Source of the DNA: Scleroderma bovista | Taxonomy: Eukaryota > Basidiomycota > Agaricomycetes > Boletales > Sclerodermataceae | Assembly: GCA_037178675.1 (NCBI GenBank) | Contig: JAYMGJ010000146.1 | Location: 1 to 37,331 of the forward strand | Length of the DNA stretch: 37,331 bases | Direction: 5' to 3' | Notes under the pieces: model-generated | Databases searched by the model: none | The model's input: the letters and a program-made list of their open reading frames with translations, nothing else | What the model was told of the DNA's origin: nothing | Shown: positions 1-9,650 of the stretch, one piece after another | How the letters are laid out: each line of letters begins with the position of its first letter | Numbering within the stretch: position 1 is the first letter of the stretch | Program-made: the position numbers and the translations under genes

Positions 1-109
1 GCTCAACACTTACTCCGGTCACGCTCACGCAGATAACCTTCTGTTAAGCACGACCCTTGGTCTATGCTCCATTCGCTCGTTACCACACTTCGCCGTTTAC
101 CCTGTCTTG
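1..109 (-). mobile_element. Left part of an unnamed LTR-like element interrupted by the chromovirus
   Basis: This stretch has no coding potential I can support. With the 371-bp-LTR chromovirus and one target-site copy removed, it joins 6449-6889 directly, so both belong to the element the chromovirus landed in. That element runs off the left edge, and its other end and its type cannot be seen. The strand follows the neighbouring retroelements and is an inference. Confidence 0.45.
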
Positions 110-114
110 ACGTG
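110..114. repeat. Target-site duplication, left copy (ACGTG)
   Basis: ACGTG lies immediately outside the left LTR and recurs at 6444-6448 immediately outside the right LTR. A perfect 5-bp duplication is the normal footprint of Ty3/gypsy integration and fixes both ends of the element. Confidence 0.95.
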
Positions 115-485
115 TGAGATGACCCTAGGCAGAACACCTAAGACCCAACTACACGCGAGGCTCTGAGAGGAAATAGGACGCGAGGATCTAGAGCAATAAC
201 CCAAGATGAGCTCGAATGGGGAGCCTCTGGGTGCTGGATTGCACGGTATATATACTACTATACACGAGGGCTACGCGAGGCTATCCATGAGGCTACGTGC
301 AGGTAAAAGGCTATGTAATGACATCACTGTGGAGCTAAGGCTATGCGTAATGATGTCAAGGGTGGCAGCGTGTACAGCACGAGGTACAGGTCTAGACTAG
401 GTAGATAAGATAGAGGCTGTACACTAAGATAAGATAAACGCTATCTAATCGCAGATTAGATAAGACAAAAAGTTGGACCGTAACA
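115..485 (-). repeat. 3' LTR of the chromovirus
   Basis: A 371-bp long terminal repeat, TG at the left and CA at the right, apparently identical to 6073-6443. On the minus strand it follows the polypurine tract directly. A short ORF at 206-400 (+) falls entirely inside it and repeats in the other LTR, so it is not a separate gene. Confidence 0.95.
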
Positions 486-498
486 CTACTCCCCCCTC
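486..498 (-). other. Polypurine tract for plus-strand priming
   Basis: On the minus strand, GAGGGGGGAGTAG abuts the first base of the 3' LTR. A purine run here is the standard plus-strand primer of LTR retroelements. The stop codon of the pol reading frame (497-499) overlaps its start, so coding and priming signals are packed together. Confidence 0.85.
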
Positions 499-3400
499 AG
501 GTGCAGGATTCCAGACTGCAGAACTGAGCGTCGCAAACCGTGAGGTTTTCGGGGATACGACTAAACAACGAGTCAAAGTCCGTTCGGGCCATACGAAGCC
601 TTCGAGGAGCAGAGGGGTTTTCTCGGTAAAAGCGCTCGACTACCAGAGGAGAATTCTTTAAATTCGACGAGGGCTCCCATGTTCTTTCATGCTCTTCGTA
701 CCCTTTCCAGTGTATCAAATACTGGAGCTGTCTTTTATAAATACGAGAGGCTACGATATAGTCCACCTCATACTCCTCATCGCGTTCTTCGGAAACATGT
801 ACCGGACCGGGCCGAGACACGGGCTGTCCGGGAAGGGGACCTAAATAAGGTTTAACCCGAGAGACATTCACAACCGGGTGAATTCGAAGAGTTTTCGGGA
901 GCTTAAGCTCAACCGCATTCGGGGTTACTCGAGTGACCTCATAGGGACCAATCCACTTCTCCGTAAGCTTCTTAGAAGCACGATTTAGCATACGAAGGTT
1001 GTCCGTAGAAAGCCAAACTTGTTGGCCTACAACATAGTCCGGGGCGGGATTTCTATGCTTATCCGCCTGAAGCTTCATATTACGTTTTGCCTTCTCAGAA
1101 GACTCAACAACTTTATTAAATACGGCGGCAAAGTCCTTAGCCGCTGGGGCTACTGTGTCGACCGGCTCAACACCCATACGAGGGGAATAACTCCGGGTAA
1201 TTCCAAACGGTGAATCAGTGGTCACCTCCGAAACCGTATTGTTCCAAACGAACTGGGCAATCTTGATCCATTTGGCCCATTCGCTTTGACGATCATTAAC
1301 GTAAGTTCGGAGATACTGATTAATTTCGCGGTTCAACCGCTCCGTTTGACCATCAGTTTGAGGGTGGAACGCCGTAGACATTTTCCTTTTAATGCCTAAG
1401 AGTCTATACAACTCCCCAGGAAGTTGCTTGCAAAGACCGATCCGCGGTCTGACACGACGGAAGACGGGAGTCCATGCTGACACCAGACATGATCTCTAAA
1501 TAACTCAGCGGTTGACAAGGCGGTTTCCTCCTTAGTGCAAGGCACAAACACGACCTCCTTGGAGAACCGATCAACCACGACTAATATATAATTGTAACCG
1601 AGGGATTCCGGCATCTCGGTAAAGTCCATAGTGACGTCAAGCCACGGGCCGCTAGGGGTAGGGAGAGGGATAAGACTTCCAGAAGTCTTTTGATTCGACA
1701 CCTTGGACTGTTGGCACTTTTGACAGTGCTTTACGTAGGTTTGAATCTGCTCTTTCATCCCTTTCCAAGAATAATGCTTCCTGAGCGCGTTATATGTAGC
1801 TTTTACTCCTTTATGACCAGCAACAGGAGTATCGTGAAAGTTCGTAACGAGCGACTGTCGCTCTTCGTAAGACTGATCAGTAACGTCGATCAGTTTAATA
1901 GATACCGGGTTTAACAGGACCTGGTCCTTGTTATCATCGGAACTAGATACGTAATGGTCCGATCGCCTGCTAAGCGGATCTGCAACGTGCATCTGGGTTC
2001 CCTTTTTATAGATAAGCGAATAGTTAAACCGCGTCATCCACATCTGCCAGCGCGCTTGGCGCTTAGACAAGTTCTGTGACTTGGTAAAGTACGTTAAATT
2101 ATGGTGGTCCGTGTAGATCTCAAAGGCATAAGGAGTGGCCTCGAGATAATGGCGCCAGGCCTCAGTGGCTTTTATGATGGCCAGCATCTCTTTATCGTGA
2201 ATAGGATAATTTCGTTCTGGAGGTGTCATAGAATGTGACATGTACGCGACGGGTCTGAATTCGCCGTCTTCGCACTTCACGGATATCACTCCCCCGACGG
2301 CGAACTCAGACGCATCGGTTTCGAGGCGGAATTCGCGGTCTTGGTCGGGGTACTGAAGTACCGGAGCACGAGTAAAGGCGGCTTTCAAAGCTTCAAACGC
2401 AGCGCGTTCCTTCTCTCCAAAGTTAAATACTACATCTTTACACGTAAGGTCCGTCATGGGTCTAGCCATGATTGCATAATCTTTAATGAAGCGTCTATAG
2501 AAATTGCCGAGACCTAAGAACGCGCGAACCTGCTTTACGTTCGTTGGCTCAGGCCATTTCAAAATAGCATTAACCTTTTCAGGGTCCATTTTGATACCCT
2601 CACGTGACACGATCATACCGAGGAAGTCGACTTCGGTGACTCTGAAGCGACATTTCTCGGGTTTGACAAACAAGTCGTTATCCCGTAAACGTTTCAAAAC
2701 TTCCAGCACAATTCTATCATGCTTTTCCTGATCGTCCGTATCCGTAAATATCATAAGGTCGTCGATATACACCACGCAGACATCCGACATATCATGGAAG
2801 ATTTCATTCATCATCTTCTGGAATGTCGCGGGTGAATTACAGAGACCGAAATACATAACTAACGGCTCGAAAGCCCCTTTGTGCGTTACAAACGCAGCTT
2901 TCCACTCATCGCCATCGCGAATCCTCACATTGTTGTAACCCCACCGAAGGTCCATTTTCGTGAAGAGTTTACAACCCTTGAGCTTGTCAACAAGCTGAGA
3001 GATAAGCGGCAGCGGATAGTTATTCTTAATTGTCCAGTCGTTTACATAACGGTAATCCTGTACCATGCGCTTCTTGCCGTCCTTTTTCGGGATAAAGAAG
3101 ACCGGTGACGTCTGCTGACTAATAGAAGGTCGAATGTATCCTTTAGCGAGTTGATCATCAAGGAATGATTCGACTTCTTTTTGTTCATCAACAGAGAGCG
3201 GGATAAGTCTTCCCTTTTTGGGTGGGAAGTCTTCTTTCAGATCAATTCCATGATCCCAAGGTTTTCTTAGCGGCATGCGCTCTGACGACTTTTTACTAAA
3301 TACGTCTAAGAATTCCCAGTACTCTTTAGGGACCTGCTTCTGAGCTTCCTCTAGGGTCGACTCATCGATAGTGACCTTTGATTCATGAGCTTTCAAAGCT

Positions 3401-4269
3401 TGTACCCAAGTTTCCTGAGATTCGTTTTCTCGTAATAACTTAGCAAAGCGTGTTTCCAAAAGTGACTTGCACTCTGGCGGACACCTTGTTAAATTAACTT
3501 TGCCTGTTACCCAATCTATATCAGGGTTGTGCTTCTGAAGCCAGGTGTGGCCAAGGATAAGCGGCACTTTTCCAAGGCACGTGACGGCACACCACAGCTT
3601 TTCAGCATGTTTCCCAATACCGACTGTTAACAATACATAATGCGTGATGTCACCCTCTTGATTCCTAGTGCCATCTACGTTAAGCACAGGAACGGGTTTC
3701 ACCAGCTTAGATAACTGAAGTCGTCGATCAAGAGCCCAGCTCTTGTCAACAAAACAACCAGTAGCGCCGCTGTCTAGCAGAGCGTCTACTTTAATAGTAT
3801 TAAGCGGTCCGCGGATGCAGACCGGCACCGTCACTTCACGTTCCATTGTGAAGGACCTTCGTAAGTCCATGAGAACTTCCAAGTTGCCGGCGGGACTTTC
3901 CGGTTTCTTAGATGCCAAAGAAGGAAAAGAAATATTTTTATTCGATCGGGAATTAAGCACGCTCGATTTTACTTCCGGCGCCGAGCCCTTTGCAGGGACC
4001 CCCTTAGAAGGTACAGTATAGTCCGAGTCACAGTCCATAGTATCAACAGACAACACAGAGTAGCGAGAAGGAGAAACAGAGACAGGAGAAACTACTGAAG
4101 ACACTTTTTTATGGGTTTTCGCTATTTTTGTATGTAGTAAAGCAATGCGGTATTTAAATATTTCCTGCACGGCAGGAGTAGTAGCACGAGAGAGTCTATA
4201 GTCCAGAATACGTATAGCTAAGTCTAATGAAGACTCGAGAGCGAGGATGCCCGTTTTATCCTCACTCAC
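497..4269 (-). pseudogene. pol: Chromovirus pol (protease, RT, RNase H, integrase, chromodomain), frameshifted
   Basis: The polyprotein would copy and integrate the element. The first 957 codons (4269-1396) hold in order the aspartic protease (LLDSGATG, about residue 165), reverse transcriptase (VVYIDDLM), RNase H (LETDASEF), the integrase zinc region (about HKGVKATYNALRKHY...CQKCQ) and the integrase core as far as the second catalytic Asp (VSDRGS). The frame then breaks at a four-base G run (minus strand, 1414-1417) and meets TAG. The rest, with the third acidic residue (QTDGQTERLN), the C-terminal integrase domain and a chromodomain (YLIHWKGYEEHERTWEP), is intact in the next frame down to 497. 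The first codon of the open frame is GTG and overlaps the gag stop, so pol is probably reached by frameshifting. The break may be a real mutation or a homopolymer error. Confidence 0.93.
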
Positions 4270-5261
4270 TAATCTTTTAAATCTCTGAAGAACGCCTGCA
4301 TTTCTGCAAACGTCATTCCTCTTACCGCATTTAGCCGGTCATCTTCCGGCTGGGCTTGCGTTGCCCGTGCTTGTGGTTGCCCACGACGAGGGCGGCGCGG
4401 CTTTGTGCACTCTCGTGCAATGTGGCCAAATAATTGGCAATTGTAGCACTGGGGCCCTTTACCCCTTTGCTGGTTTACTTCAACGGCACCTATGTCCATC
4501 GGGACACCACTCCCCGATGCGGTTGAATATGATTGGCTCTGGTAATACCGGGCAGAGCCTTGCCCTTGGAGGTTGATGAGGAAGAGTTCCTGGGCTCTTC
4601 CCATCGCACGAGCAGAGTTTGCGAGTCGCTCGTAGGTGTCTCGTCGCATTCCCTGTATGTAGACTTGCTCCAAGAGTTTCCTCTGGAGCGCGCGTTCGAG
4701 CAGATCACGGGCGTACTCATCTCCACAGCCCCCTTGGTTCTTGAGCGCCTCGAACTGCGCTAAGAAGTCGTCAATTCTCTGCCTCGGGCCTTGCCTAAGG
4801 CGGAGAAGTTGGGCACGTGCCCACTCGGCGTTGTTCCCAGGGAGAAAGAACCTCTCTATCTCCTCTGCGAAGTCATCCCAGGCGGGCCAGGCCGGGGGGG
4901 GCGGGAGCTGTCCGGCGGGGACGGGCGGGGCGTTGGCCTGGGCCTGGGCTGCTGCCATGCAGCTATCCAGGCGGACTTGAGCCCACCGACCAGCTTTCGG
5001 GCCAGTGAGCCGGGAGAGAACTGCGGCGGTAACCTGGGCGTCATTTGTCCCCTCCATCGCGATCTGTAACCAAATTTTGATCTTAGACCACCACTCGTGG
5101 AACTTCTGAGGGGAGCCATCGTAACTCCCGGGATCCGCGACCACCTTCTTGCGCGGCGGCGGTGGAGGGTGAGGCTGTGCAGCCGTAAGGGCCGCGATAT
5201 GCGCCTGGAGGTCAATCTGCCCCTGGACAAGCTGTCCGAGGAGCTGGTTAAGGTCTGCCAT
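4269..5261 (-). CDS. gag: Chromovirus Gag (capsid/nucleocapsid)
   Basis: This 330-residue structural protein should form virus-like particles and package element RNA. The N-terminus has a proline run and a retrotransposon-gag domain (KFHEWWSKIKIWLQIA, then WDDFAEEIERFFLPG). Near residue 270 is a CCHC zinc knuckle (CYNCQLFGHIAREC), followed by an Arg/Pro-rich tail. The start is an ATG. The TAG stop overlaps the open pol frame, which lies in the -1 frame and has no ATG nearby. A slippery heptamer sits two codons before the stop. I see no breaks in this gene. Confidence 0.92.
   Translation of the reverse strand: MADLNQLLGQLVQGQIDLQAHIAALTAAQPHPPPPPRKKVVADPGSYDGSPQKFHEWWSKIKIWLQIAMEGTNDAQVTAAVLSRLTGPKAGRWAQVRLDSCMAAAQAQANAPPVPAGQLPPPPAWPAWDDFAEEIERFFLPGNNAEWARAQLLRLRQGPRQRIDDFLAQFEALKNQGGCGDEYARDLLERALQRKLLEQVYIQGMRRDTYERLANSARAMGRAQELFLINLQGQGSARYYQSQSYSTASGSGVPMDIGAVEVNQQRGKGPQCYNCQLFGHIARECTKPRRPRRGQPQARATQAQPEDDRLNAVRGMTFAEMQAFFRDLKD
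4275..4281 (-). promoter_or_regulatory. Candidate -1 ribosomal frameshift heptamer between gag and pol
   Basis: On the minus strand the gag codons read GAT TTA AAA GAT TAG. The heptamer T TTA AAA fits the X XXY YYZ rule, and slipping back one base enters exactly the pol frame just before the gag stop. Pol has no ATG at its beginning (its frame opens with GTG), which supports recoding. I have not established a downstream stimulatory structure. Confidence 0.65.
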
Positions 5262-6059
5262 GAGGACCTAGTAGGGGTGGAGGCGGGAATAGGGGGTAGG
5301 TCTTTGTCTAACCGGTCGAAGACGGGAGGACCGGAACGTGCGGCGGCGAGCGAGCGGGAGGTCTGGCAGGGGCGCAATAGGAAGGGAACGGTGGAAGCCG
5401 AGGAGGACTTGGATTTCGAAGTCGCTGACAAGGCGACTGTAGGCGGCAACGGCGTTAGTGAACTGGAACTCCTCTTCGATTGCTGACTCCCTTTCCTGTA
5501 TTTTAACAAGGGTGTCAGGACGAGGACCGTAGATGATCGTCAAGCGCTCCTGTTGCGCTTCGACGAGGTGACGAGGGAACTGGTAAGGTATGGTGGTAGC
5601 GTAAGGGGTGACGTAGGAGTAAGGTTACTTTCGGGACTAGATCCCCACAGTTGTTCCGCTAAACTAAGCGTAAGACTCTGTTCGCCTGTCGCGCTCGCCG
5701 GGTCAGGGCAGTGGCACAGCTATGCAGAGAACAAACGGCTAGCGGCTGCAGATCACAGGGTCTACCTCTGCACGGACGCAGGAACTACTGAGTACGTATG
5801 TCTCAATCGCCTTGAGGCTGCGAACCTCTCTTGAACGGGCGCCGACCTTCAGACACCAGGCACGACCCTGGGCTGGTGTACAGTACGTAAAGGTAACGGT
5901 GCTAGAAACTCCCAATGCCGAAGCACTACGGGAACGGCACTAAAGGCTGGCCGTGAACGAAACGGAAGGTGTGAAGAAGAAGCTCCTTAACCCTGGAGTC
6001 CGGGTATAGTTTCCTTATAAGGCTAGGAGAGCGCGTAGTAGAGCGAGTAAGATGTATAG
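5262..6059 (-). other. Chromovirus 5' leader, with a possible short leader ORF
   Basis: About 800 nt between the 5' LTR and gag. It contains a 91-codon open frame (5543-5268) ending six bases before the gag ATG, and another frame running into gag out of phase. I recognise no domain in either. They may be an upstream ORF, an eroded gag extension or chance. A packaging signal would be expected here but cannot be identified by eye. Confidence 0.4.
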
Positions 6060-6070
6060 ATTCGAGCTCA
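6060..6070 (-). other. Primer-binding site, apparently self-priming
   Basis: Two bases inside the 5' LTR the minus strand reads TGAGCTCGAAT. It is perfectly complementary to ATTCGAGCTCA in the same LTR (minus strand, 6175-6165), about 33 nt downstream of the LTR TATA box and so near the expected RNA 5' end. Tf1-type elements prime reverse transcription by folding back the first 11 nt of their own RNA. I found no obvious tRNA 3'-end match at this position. Confidence 0.7.
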
Positions 6071-6072
6071 GG

Positions 6073-6443
6073 TGAGATGACCCTAGGCAGAACACCTAAG
6101 ACCCAACTACACGCGAGGCTCTGAGAGGAAATAGGACGCGAGGATCTAGAGCAATAACCCAAGATGAGCTCGAATGGGGAGCCTCTGGGTGCTGGATTGC
6201 ACGGTATATATACTACTATACACGAGGGCTACGCGAGGCTATCCATGAGGCTACGTGCAGGTAAAAGGCTATGTAATGACATCACTGTGGAGCTAAGGCT
6301 ATGCGTAATGATGTCAAGGGTGGCAGCGTGTACAGCACGAGGTACAGGTCTAGACTAGGTAGATAAGATAGAGGCTGTACACTAAGATAAGATAAACGCT
6401 ATCTAATCGCAGATTAGATAAGACAAAAAGTTGGACCGTAACA
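6073..6443 (-). repeat. 5' LTR of the chromovirus
   Basis: This 371-bp repeat is apparently identical to 115-485 and carries the promoter for the element on the minus strand. It ends in CA next to the right copy of the target duplication (6444-6448). Confidence 0.95.
6205..6212 (-). promoter_or_regulatory. LTR TATA box
   Basis: The minus strand reads TATATATA inside the 5' LTR, 30-37 nt upstream of the base proposed as the RNA start (about 6175). The same sequence lies in the 3' LTR at about 247-254. Position and sequence fit a Pol II TATA element, but the start site itself is inferred. Confidence 0.55.
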
Positions 6444-6448
6444 ACGTG
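6444..6448. repeat. Target-site duplication, right copy (ACGTG)
   Basis: Perfect match to 110-114 on the other side of the chromovirus. Confidence 0.95.
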
Positions 6449-6889
6449 AGTTCTCCGTGAACTCGATATATCTTATACCTTGTAGCATTTTCACCGGACC
6501 TGATTTATTTTACCCGGACCTGACTTTATTTTCATCGGACCTGACCTAGTACTTTCTCCGGTTGTCCCTTGTCCGCCTTTTAGGCTGTTTACTTGTCACC
6601 GTATATACTCGACCCTAGTTCTTACTTAGTATAAGTACTCTGTAGTTTATCCTGTACTCCTCAGTCTGAAATCAACTTAGTCACTACTCCAGTCTCTGCC
6701 CGTCTCCGTCTCTATCTTCTTGACCGGAACCTACGCAAGGGATCAACACTCGTTGTCCTTAGTCGTTGAATCCAAGCGGTCACCAACTCCGGCCGGACTA
6801 ATCTTTTGTCCAGCCCTCTGCTCTCCCCCTTCGTCCGCTTTCGTCCAGACTTGACCGGACCCCCTACCGGAGTAGACCCGGACTTGACA
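6449..6889 (-). mobile_element. Right end of an LTR-like element that truncates the copia element
   Basis: The copia RNase H frame stops matching its family at 6889, and the foreign sequence begins there on the minus strand with TGTCAAGTCCGG, a TG start typical of LTRs. It has several TCCGGTC/CAGGTCCGG repeats and a TATATAC motif but no protein-coding domain. With 1-109 the visible part is about 550 bp. The far end is outside the window, so solo LTR versus full element cannot be decided, and no target duplication can be checked. Confidence 0.55.
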
Positions 6890-9368
6890 GATAGCTTTCA
6901 GCTTATAGCCGAGCTCACTGAGTAAACTCCGAATCCAGGTAACTTGGCGAGCGCAATCGCTCAGAGCCATGTATTCAGCCTCAGTGGACGAGTACGCAAT
7001 AGTCTTCTGCGCACGAGAAGTCCAACTGATCAAGCCATCTGCAAGTTTCAGGTAAAAACCTGTCTGCGAGAGGCGAGAGATAGGGTCTGATCCCCAATCT
7101 GAGTCCATGCATGCAATCAGGCCAGCACCGGATCCACCATTGTACACTAGGGAGTAGTTAGGTGTACCAATTAAGTAGCGACAGATATAAAGCGCTTTGG
7201 ACAGGTGGTCCTGGGATGGGTTCGTGGCATGGCGCGAGAGATGGGTGACTGCAAAAGCAATGTCGGGCCTAGTGCCTAACATAAGGTACAGAAGGGACCC
7301 AATAACCGTCTGGAAATGGGAGCGGAGTTCCGCATCAACAGGCTCTGTATTCTTGGCGGCATAGTAGCCAGCCGGCAGTGGGGTGCTTGCGGACTTTGCA
7401 TTAAGCATGCCGCAGCATTCGATGACCTTTTGGAGGTACATGCATTGGTCCAAGTGGATAGCGCGACCCTTGCGAGTGATTCGCATTCGGAGGAACTCCT
7501 TAGGTTCTCCAAGGTCTCTGCACTCCCATTTGCGCATGAACTGCGCTTTGATGGCATCAACAACAGCCTTGTTAGGGCCACAGAATAATGCGTCATCAAC
7601 GTAGATAATACCAATGACGATGTTGGTGCCTTTCTTCTTGTAGAAGAAGATGCCTGCTTCAGACTTAAGGTGCTCAAACCCGAGCTCTTTGAGAGACTCA
7701 TCGAGTGTGTGCCACCAAGCTAGGCTGGCCTGTTTGAGGCCATAGAGGGCACGCCAGAGGCAGAGCGATTTGTGCTCTTGCCCGGGAACTGCAAACCCTT
7801 TGGGTTGTTCCATATAGATCTCTTTGTCGAGCTTGCCATACAAATAGGTGCTCCGAACGTTGAGTCCAGTGATATACCAATTCTCAAGTGTGGCAAGCGC
7901 AAGCATGAGGTGCACTGTTTCAAAGCGCACAACTGGTGAGAAGACCTGGTCGAAATCCAATCCCTCGACCTGGGAGAAGCCTTTTGCTACTAAGCGGGCT
8001 TTCTTGCAGCCATCCGACTTGACGTCAAAGACCCATTGATTCTTTATGACCTTCCGGTCTCGGGGACGGTCAACTAGCTCAAAGACTTTGCTCTTTCGCA
8101 GCACGTTGAGCTCTTCTTGGCAAGCAAGTCGCCAGAGTTTCTGCTCAGCTTGGGGTAAGCGAGCAATGTCCTTGTAGGACCAGTTGCAGATGCTCTCATA
8201 TTGAGGCTCATGGGTTTCGAGGGCTTTGCCCATCAGGAAACGGACTAGGTTTTCTCTCCCTTCCTCACACATCTTTTGCACATTTTCCTCACTGGGTGTT
8301 GCAGAGGTGTCGGGGAAACCACCAGGAACATGGTCTGGTGTGTCTGGTTGTGAGGGCCTAGGGGCCTCACCCACTGTTTCTCGCCATCGAGAGGCACTTT
8401 CGATATCCTGGAGTTGCTCAACAGGATGTTGTCGCTCACCATACACGTTACTGGGGCACAATGGCGCTCTATGTTCACATTGGGGGCGGTCAGGGATATT
8501 CACTGCAGGGGGTCGCAGCACATTTTGGCGGCATTCAGCTCGGCCAGGGCGCTGCGGTGCCAGAGGTGGCGGATTTCTCGCCGGTGAAGGCGTTCTCGGT
8601 GCCAGTGGAGGCACTGGAGATGGCGTACGGGGAGGATTTATTTGATTAGGCTCTTCCTCAGGAGCCTCAGGGTCCTCGTGCTTTGGATCGTCATCCTGTG
8701 CTTGGGGATGTGGGTAGCCATGGTCGTGTTCCACATCGTCATCACTGTCGGTATCATCAGGGGAATTCCCTGGTCGATCAGTGGCTGGTTTCGGATTTGC
8801 CCTTCCGAAAGGGTTCTCGAGAGGTTCGCGCCTGTTTTTGGGGCAGCGAGGGAAATGACGCTCATCAAAGACGGCGTGAGCAGCGGTGAACACTGCATTG
8901 GTGGAGCGCATAAACAAAAAATTGCGCTCATTGCCATGGGCAACACTGACATAAGTCATTAGCTCCGACTTGGGAGCCATCTTATTTGCTCGAGCCGAGG
9001 CTGGGAGGTAGACAAAGGCTCCACAGCCAAATACATGGAGGTGATCGATGTTAGGCATCTCCCCCTTAAGCATTTCATGGGGGGTGCGCCATCGCAGGCG
9101 AGCTACCGGAGTATGATTGTAAAGGTGAGTTGCGTGAGCGAACGCAAATTCCCACCAGGAGTCAGGAATGCAGGCTTGATGCCGCATAGACTCAGCTTTG
9201 TCCATGAGAGTGTGCCCTAAACGCTCGGCGCGGCCATTCTGCATGGGGGTTCTTGGAGCACTTTGATATATTTTAATTCCTTTCTCAAGGAGTGCTCGAT
9301 CGAACAGATCGGATTTATATTCTCCGCTGGCATCGGACATCCATCCAATGACGTGTGTATCATGTTGG
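6890..9368 (-). pseudogene. pol: Copia pol, 3' half: integrase C-terminal part, reverse transcriptase, RNase H (truncated)
   Basis: Residues here include the second and third integrase acids (WMSDASGEY; QNGRAER), a long Pro/Glu-rich linker, reverse transcriptase (QWVFDVKSDG...; active site IIYVDDALF) and RNase H (AYSSTEAEYMALSDCARQ). The family sequence stops after LLSELGYKLKA. The remaining residues of the open frame down to 6743 are read-through into the element inserted at 6889. The upstream end was joined to the 5' half before the solo LTR inserted. The reverse transcriptase active site looks intact. Confidence 0.9.
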
Positions 9369-9372
9369 ACGC
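9369..9372. repeat. Target duplication of the solo LTR, left copy (ACGC)
   Basis: ACGC flanks the 274-bp insertion here and again at 9647-9650. Removing one copy plus the insertion restores a continuous copia integrase frame. Confidence 0.75.
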
Positions 9373-9646
9373 TGAAAAGATAACAATGTGTTTGGGTGGC
9401 TGCTCCCTCAGATGAGGTGCATTCGACCCAGGGACTTCTGGAGGTCTGGCAAGGCTCCCAAGGACTAAGGAGACTAAGAAACTAGAGAGTGGAAGGGTGG
9501 TTCAGTCACTCCAAGACTGAGCTCAAAGATATACACTGAAGAGAAGGATCTTGCTTAGTAAGCTAAGTACAAGCCTACATAGCTAAGGTAAGAGTCCAGT
9601 ATCAGTACTACCAATCTACACACCCAGAGACAGGACTGTCTCTACA
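9373..9646 (-). mobile_element. 274-bp solo LTR inserted in copia integrase
   Basis: The insertion starts TG and ends CA on either strand, has no coding capacity, and is flanked by a 4-bp direct repeat. The copia integrase reads across the junction once the insert and one ACGC are removed. A solo LTR forms when the two LTRs of a full element recombine. It differs from the chromovirus LTRs, so it is another family. An intron was considered and rejected because no GT-AG choice keeps the frame. Confidence 0.72.
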
Positions 9647-9650
9647 ACGC

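Larger units (their letters stand above)
115..6443 (-). mobile_element. Full-length Ty3/gypsy chromovirus (LTR retrotransposon)
   Basis: A 6329-bp element bounded by two 371-bp LTRs (115-485 and 6073-6443) that start TG, end CA and look identical base for base. It has a perfect ACGTG target duplication. Read on the minus strand the order is 5' LTR, self-priming site, leader, gag, pol (protease, reverse transcriptase, RNase H, integrase), chromodomain, polypurine tract and 3' LTR. The chromodomain and domain order place it in the chromovirus branch of Metaviridae, Tf1/sushi-like by its priming signal. Identical LTRs mean very recent insertion. Integrase carries a one-base frameshift, so this copy probably cannot move by itself unless that is a sequencing error. 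Confidence 0.96.

Noticed and set aside
206..400. 64-codon plus-strand ORF repeated at 6164-6358
   Set aside because: Both copies lie wholly inside the two LTRs.
4856..5509. 217-codon minus-strand frame overlapping gag
   Set aside because: It is out of phase with Gag and its Ser/Arg/Pro text shows no domain.
9373..9646. Spliceosomal intron in the copia integrase
   Set aside because: GT and AG motifs are near the ends, but no GT-AG choice restores the frame, whereas removing a TG...CA segment with one ACGC does.
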